A stretch of DNA of 64,000 bases from Histoplasma ohiense (lineage: Eukaryota > Ascomycota > Eurotiomycetes > Onygenales > Ajellomycetaceae). Below the pieces are notes generated by a model. It was not told the origin of the DNA and did no database searches. It saw only the letters and a list, made by a program, of their open reading frames with translations. Within the stretch, counting starts at the first letter, position 1; every line of letters starts with the position of its first letter. This document shows positions 59,758 to 64,000 of this stretch, in pieces. The stretch is taken from assembly GCA_017607445.1 (NCBI GenBank), contig JAEVHH010000005.1, positions 625,001 through 689,000 of the forward strand, given 5' to 3'. Position numbers and translations under genes: made by a program.

Positions 59758-60431
59758 CCATGGTAAAGTCAGATCGCGATATTCGTAAGACCAATAAATA
59801 CTCTATCTTCCCTCGCTTTGGGACCGAATATCGACAAGGCTGGCAACGCATGTTTATGTGTAGGGAATCCAATATCTCTGCTGCCTTGTGTCATTATTTA
59901 CCTTAACAACCAAAATTCGCTAAGCATGGCCCGTCAGGCACATTTGGAAGGTGAATCACCCCTCATTTTCTACGCTGTAGTGTGTGCAAACCAGTACTTT
60001 TGTAATGGGCCACGTTTAAAATCAAATCAGGCATCATAGCGGTCCGGAGTAAGCAGATGGTCCGACTGCCTTAGGCTGAATTTGGCTTGCTTGTCCCCTC
60101 TGCAGTTCGTCTGTAAACTTACAAGGATTTCCAAGCATGGTGTAGACGGAACCAACAGTGAGTGCGTCCGGAAGGCTTGGTCTTTCATATGGCGTCTCAT
60201 CATTCTTAGGTCCTTCCTCTCTCCTTTCTGTTTCATAACTTTGCTTAGAGACGCGGAATGACATCGAGGCTGGGGAACAAATGATTTCCCACTGTAGGCA
60301 TACTTCGAAATAAAAGAAAATCAATTGTCTTAGCTTTTTCCTTTGAAAACTGTCACGATCCTTGGTCTCCTAAGTATGATCAAATCCATTCTGGACAAAC
60401 AGGGGTATTACATTCGCTAATCAAGAGAGAA
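59758..60431. other. Gap with an unrecognised minus-strand open frame
   Basis: A minus-strand frame (60034-60324, 96 codons) contains ERPSLPDALTVGSVYTML. It has a protein-like look but no family I recognise. Given the decayed gene next door, it may be another remnant. No gene model is supported. Confidence 0.3.
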
Positions 60432-61155
60432 ATGTCAGGGTTGGGCCCCCAAAAAAATCAAAAAATGAGTGACCAAAACATCCTTAGGGCTCGCGAGACT
60501 TTCGCGACAATTTTGAGTTATTACGAGAATCGTAGCAACAGCAGCAGTGATTATTCGACAAGTCTCCCTCCCCCGGACTGGGCCAGGAGCGCCAGGAGCT
60601 CCGAGTACGGGAATATCATTATCGGCTATATCCAGCCACGACCTCCCACCGCCGAACAAGCAGCACAGGCACAGCAATGTCTAAGTGATCTATTGCGGTC
60701 GCAAGAAACAAGGAACAGCTTGTCACCAACTGAGAGACAGCTGTTTACGGCAGCTGTTAATGAGCCTAATAGTCTGTTGAACCGACGTCCGCCAAATTCA
60801 GCTCCATCAAGTACACTTCAGTTAGTTAACTGCACTTGTATTGAGTCCACGACCATCAAATCAGCCTCCGTCGAGTACATATCAGTCGACTGCATTTCCA
60901 TCAAGCCCACATCCACCAAATCTGCCGCCATGCAATACAGATCCATCGAGCCTGCGTGAATTGCACCCACCTTCGATGACTCCGCTTTCGGCATCGCCCA
61001 GAGCTATGACAGAGGTCTTACCGCCAATAAACCGCAGAACGCGCGCTGAGCTCAGTTCATCGGGGGAAGCTGCGATAGTTAATCACGAAGGAAGTCGGGC
61101 ACGCGCTAGGTGGCTAGATGCATACAACCAGTTGGACATTCCGCTAGATGGATGA
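60432..61155 (+). pseudogene. Proline/serine-rich hypothetical protein gene with an apparent frameshift
   Basis: The first frame (60432-60959) starts MSGLGPQKNQKMSDQNILRA and has a plausible coding composition to about residue 134. After RRPPNSAPSSTLQ it degrades into threonine/isoleucine-rich sequence. The +1 frame from about 60841 continues the proline-rich style (SNQPPSSTYQSTAFPSSPHP) and ends sensibly with ARARWLDAYNQLDIPLDG at 61155. The join coincides with CAGTTAGTTAAC, where a 4-bp TTAG duplication would explain the shift. The protein is not recognised. An intact ancestor would be about 240 residues. Splicing cannot be excluded, but no intron of normal length fits. Confidence 0.45.
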
Positions 61156-61159
61156 TTGG

Positions 61160-62558
61160 AGGGTATTCTATGCGGCTGGGTCGATGTCGAACTCTTCTTG
61201 AAGTCTTTTGTCATAGACTGCTTTGTCTTTCACCTTTTTGGCTAGGAACTCATCCATTTGTGCAGTTCAGAATTTATGTGCCACTTTGATAAAGGTAGGG
61301 TCGTCATCGGCGTCATTTGCGAATGTCGTTTCAATGTGCTCGAAAAATATATGCTCAAGTCCAGTTATGCTTTTTAAGGCCAGGGAATACCAGAATGATT
61401 TGCTCTCCAATCCTCTTTTCATTACACTAGCAACAGGTATTGTTATATCAGTGTAGATCTGCTTTTCCTGCTGTTCCATGAGAGTCACGAACTCATGATG
61501 TGCGACTGTAAATGGTTCACATCAATCTTACTAACGTAGTGATTTGTGAACCAATGGGGGGGATGAAGTATCTCAATCGGCCGTGAACAGGCAAACTCCA
61601 AGTCAATAAGACATGTGATATTCCAATCCTCATCAACAAGAATATTACTTTGGTGAAGATCATTCAAAACGTACACAAACTGGCCCCGACGGAGTTCGCG
61701 TTTGAAAAAATAGGAAAACACTGTTCTCATTGTTGCCAAAGCTGCCGCTTGAAAGGCACCATCGGCACTGTCCTTGGGAGCATTTGGCTGGTGAGCAAAA
61801 CGGCTGTCATGAAATGCAAGAATGTCAGTAATATAAGAGTCAGCTGAGGAGTAAGTCATATCCCTTGGAAGGTCAACCGGAATCTGCTTTCCCTCCAGCT
61901 CATGAATTTCTATTGAAAGTGGTCTGTTATTCAACATCAAAAAGCCATCATCAATAATGACAAATGAGCCGATTCGTGGTACTGGAACCTTGGCGATGTC
62001 CAATAATATCCGCGAAAGACCCTTGAATAAATTGCTACATAAACTGTTGTCATGATGCTTGTCTACCCAAGTGTATGAAAGCATAGTACCCTTGGATTTA
62101 TCGATGTACTCAATCAAAAGATACCCGGCTTTTAGTACATCGAAACTCAGTCCTTGGTGCCGGACATATTTGGATGGAACAGTATAGCCGAATAAATTGA
62201 GTATTTGGCAACGAATATGGTGGAAGCAGCGCGGGAGCCACTTCTCGTCTGAATTGCCCGGTCGAAACGATTCTCCGACTCGGTGAAATATTGGAAATCG
62301 CATCAACATCTGTCTGCGACCACGAACAGAAATTGGGACACTACCATGGAACCAACCCCCAGCCACTTCACACTCTTTTGGGGATATTCCCAGGTGGTGT
62401 GCGGCAAGTTGCTCCACTAAGGTGGAATGACGATACAAATGAGCGAGTTGGTGGTTTGTTTGGTCATTGTCCTCAAGAGCGATGAGCATATTAGCCTTCT
62501 CCTCCTTCGCCCAGGAGTAAGTCACCTCTCCCCGCTTAAGTTGCCGAGTTCTGACCAT
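61160..62558 (-). CDS. Aminoglycoside-phosphotransferase-like protein, damaged 3' end
   Basis: The main open frame (61485-62558, 357 residues) is an APH/choline-kinase-like protein of the large fungal family. It has IEYIDKSKGTML, the catalytic loop VLNDLHQSNILVDEDW and the metal-binding LIDLEFACSRPIE, so the active site is present. It stops at HLQSHIMSS. Downstream, another frame (61267-61488) continues with EFVTLMEQQEKQ and FWYSLALKSITGLEHIFFEH, as expected for the family's C-terminus. It hits TGA in AHKF(stop)TAQMDEFL, and then runs on to FDIDPAA near 61170. A frameshift near 61490 and one nonsense change therefore separate the 5' part from its tail. The truncated protein may or may not work. 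The start at 62558 is the first ATG. Confidence 0.7.
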
Positions 62559-63043
62559 GTCGACTACTAGTCGTGGGGAATAGAGGGGTGGGCAGAGAAG
62601 AGCAAGCCGAGAGGAAGGAAAATTGGAGGTTCAGGGGTAAGTCACGTGTGACCCTACCCCAGACTCAAAAAATATTTGCGGGATTGGATTGGGTGAAGTC
62701 CACCCAACACGGGAACGGAAGGTAGCCTACTCCGTACTAGCCGTTGGGCTTAGAAAAAGCTTAAAAGAGGACAATACCGCACCGCAAAAAGTAAACCATC
62801 CTATCTAAAACTCAGGGAATGATTGGGATAAATATATCATTATAATGCTGGATAAGCGCTACTCTATTTCCGGAAACTAAATGCCAGAATAATAAATGAA
62901 TAAATAAATAAACAGAGATAGAAAATAGAAAAGGAAAAAGATAACGAAAATGCAATCCTAGCCCAGCCCCTCGATCTCCTATATTACATGACACTTCAAG
63001 CCAGATTACAATTTCCTGAGACCCAAAAGTGAACTGGCTTTAG
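62559..63043. other. Intergenic region between the APH-like gene and RGP1
   Basis: About 480 nt, A/T rich near the RGP1 3' end. Nothing besides presumed promoter and 3' untranslated DNA is seen. Confidence 0.45.
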
Positions 63044-64000
63044 CTAGATCGAAACGCCTTGCAGTTCCTCCCCAGCGGGTTCTTGAACGCTACCTCCATA
63101 CACAGTCAAAGGAATCACGACCTCAAAAGATTCACAGGAAATACTTTCCAACGACGCCAAGACCATGCCTCTATCATCCCGTTCCACAGTCTCCAGCAGG
63201 TTAATTCCAGATGGCCCAAACCCATCATCATCAAGGATGCTACTGGTCACGAATTCGAAGCGAAGCTCCCATTCAAGATTGACCCCTGAAGTGATAATCG
63301 TTGGTGTCGCGGAGACAGGAATTGAGGGCGTAAAAGCCACCCTCGTAGCAAACAATGTGTTTTCAAAGCAGCGGGCGTGCATTTTCCGCGTCGCGCGTGT
63401 AATGCTCGCGCTGGAGCGGAGGGCAATTGTCGGGCTGACTTTTTCGGTCGTTTCAAGGGACCCTCGTAACGAGTAGCAAGGTAGTGCAGAGCCCGAGAAA
63501 TCGATCGTGGCAATAATGGTCTCTCCTAGACGATGAGCTGGTCGGTTCAATATTATAACTGCAATTCGTCGTCCGTTGCGAGTTATCTCAAACCTGTTGG
63601 CGCTTCGGTCCGAAGTCGATGATTGATTGCTTCGCAAAATAGCTAACTCGATTGCGTCTTTACAGGAGAATTGCCCTGTGGGGGAGAAAAGACCTAGACG
63701 ATTGTCTGTGGACAGCGTTGATGTGGTGATAGATTCGCGCCTAACACAACGATCCAAAATCTCATCGACATAAGACAAAAACTCAGGAGCTGAGGTCCAC
63801 GATTTTGCACTTATACTCTTTTCTTTAGTAGCGCGTGCAGGGACTTTTTCGAGTTTTTGTACACGGGCTTCATCTCGAAGCAACACGTATGGTTTCATCA
63901 AGTCATGTCCTAGAACACCTCCTTGGGCTTCAATGGTTTCATAAGTAAGAGTCGATCCATAGATACTGTGCATTGTAAAATAAAGGACTGTGCTTACCAT
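63044..64000 (-). CDS. RGP1: RGP1, subunit of the Ric1-Rgp1 Golgi exchange factor (partial)
   Basis: Only the 3' part of the gene lies in the window; it continues past 64000. The frame gives up to 318 residues ending at 63044. With Ric1, Rgp1 forms the guanine-nucleotide exchange factor for Ypt6/Rab6 at the Golgi. The conserved Rgp1 stretch begins RFEITRNGRRIAVIILNRPA, then GETIIATIDFSGSALPCYSL and EKVSPTIALRSSASITRATR, and SIPVSATPTIITSGVNLEWE. The C-terminus is VIPLTVYGGSVQEP. The first residues near the edge may belong to an intron, since ATGGTAAGC and a TGCACAG acceptor lie at 63965-64000. The assignment is by recognised family segments. Confidence 0.88.
   Translation of the reverse strand: MVSTVLYFTMHSIYGSTLTYETIEAQGGVLGHDLMKPYVLLRDEARVQKLEKVPARATKEKSISAKSWTSAPEFLSYVDEILDRCVRRESITTSTLSTDNRLGLFSPTGQFSCKDAIELAILRSNQSSTSDRSANRFEITRNGRRIAVIILNRPAHRLGETIIATIDFSGSALPCYSLRGSLETTEKVSPTIALRSSASITRATRKMHARCFENTLFATRVAFTPSIPVSATPTIITSGVNLEWELRFEFVTSSILDDDGFGPSGINLLETVERDDRGMVLASLESISCESFEVVIPLTVYGGSVQEPAGEELQGVSI

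Noticed and set aside
1..64000. CRISPR arrays, bacterial-type operons, or biosynthetic gene clusters
   Set aside because: No spaced direct repeats of CRISPR type. Genes are intron-bearing eukaryotic genes. No polyketide synthase, peptide synthetase or terpene synthase signatures were seen.

Overview
The window is nuclear DNA of a filamentous ascomycete. Genes are split by many short introns of about 50-80 nt with GTANGT-type donors and CTAAC or CTGAC branch sites. The recognisable proteins are typical fungal housekeeping proteins: MIA40, RFC1, RFC5, MRPL16, COX11, OSCP, MOB1, AcuK, Zip4/Spo22, CENP-Q and RGP1. Protein flavour and gene content suggest Eurotiomycetes, probably Onygenales, but this is an inference from sequence reading and no search was run.

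Layout from left to right. 1-9783 holds MIA40 (-), an FAD amine-oxidase-like gene (+) and RFC1 (-). 9784-19379 is a gene-poor stretch. It holds an AIM9-like phosphotransferase gene broken by an in-frame TGA, a one-exon F-box gene (-), and a cluster of repeats (a MITE-like element with 33-bp inverted ends, a dispersed ~90-bp repeat, a nested inverted repeat). 19380-36924 holds an FHA/protein kinase gene with a pentapeptide minisatellite (-), a protein with two copies of an unnamed domain (+), MRPL16 (+), RFC5 (-), COX11 (-), a TMEM135-like membrane protein gene (-) and a bHLH factor (+). 36925-48807 carries three genes on the plus strand: CENP-Q-like, acuK, and a 19-exon Zip4/Spo22. 48808-57847 carries a likely retroposon copy and then three genes on the minus strand: a WD40 MABP1/WDR62-like gene, ATP5 (OSCP) and MOB1. 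57848-63043 is an accessory stretch with an amidohydrolase pseudogene, a frameshifted proline-rich ORF and a second aminoglycoside-phosphotransferase-like gene with a damaged 3' end. RGP1 (-) runs off the right edge.

The genes do not form one pathway. Several serve mitochondria (MIA40, MRPL16, COX11, OSCP, probably the AIM9-like gene). Two encode subunits of the same clamp loader (RFC1 and RFC5). CENP-Q, Zip4/Spo22 and MOB1 act in chromosome segregation, meiosis and mitotic exit.

Exon models were built by hand from splice signals, reading-frame continuity and remembered family sequence, and the phases were checked to be consistent. I saw no convincing new multigene system. The most novel material is the repeat content (dispersed repeat, MITE-like element, CATA-tailed retroposon) and several gene-decay events.
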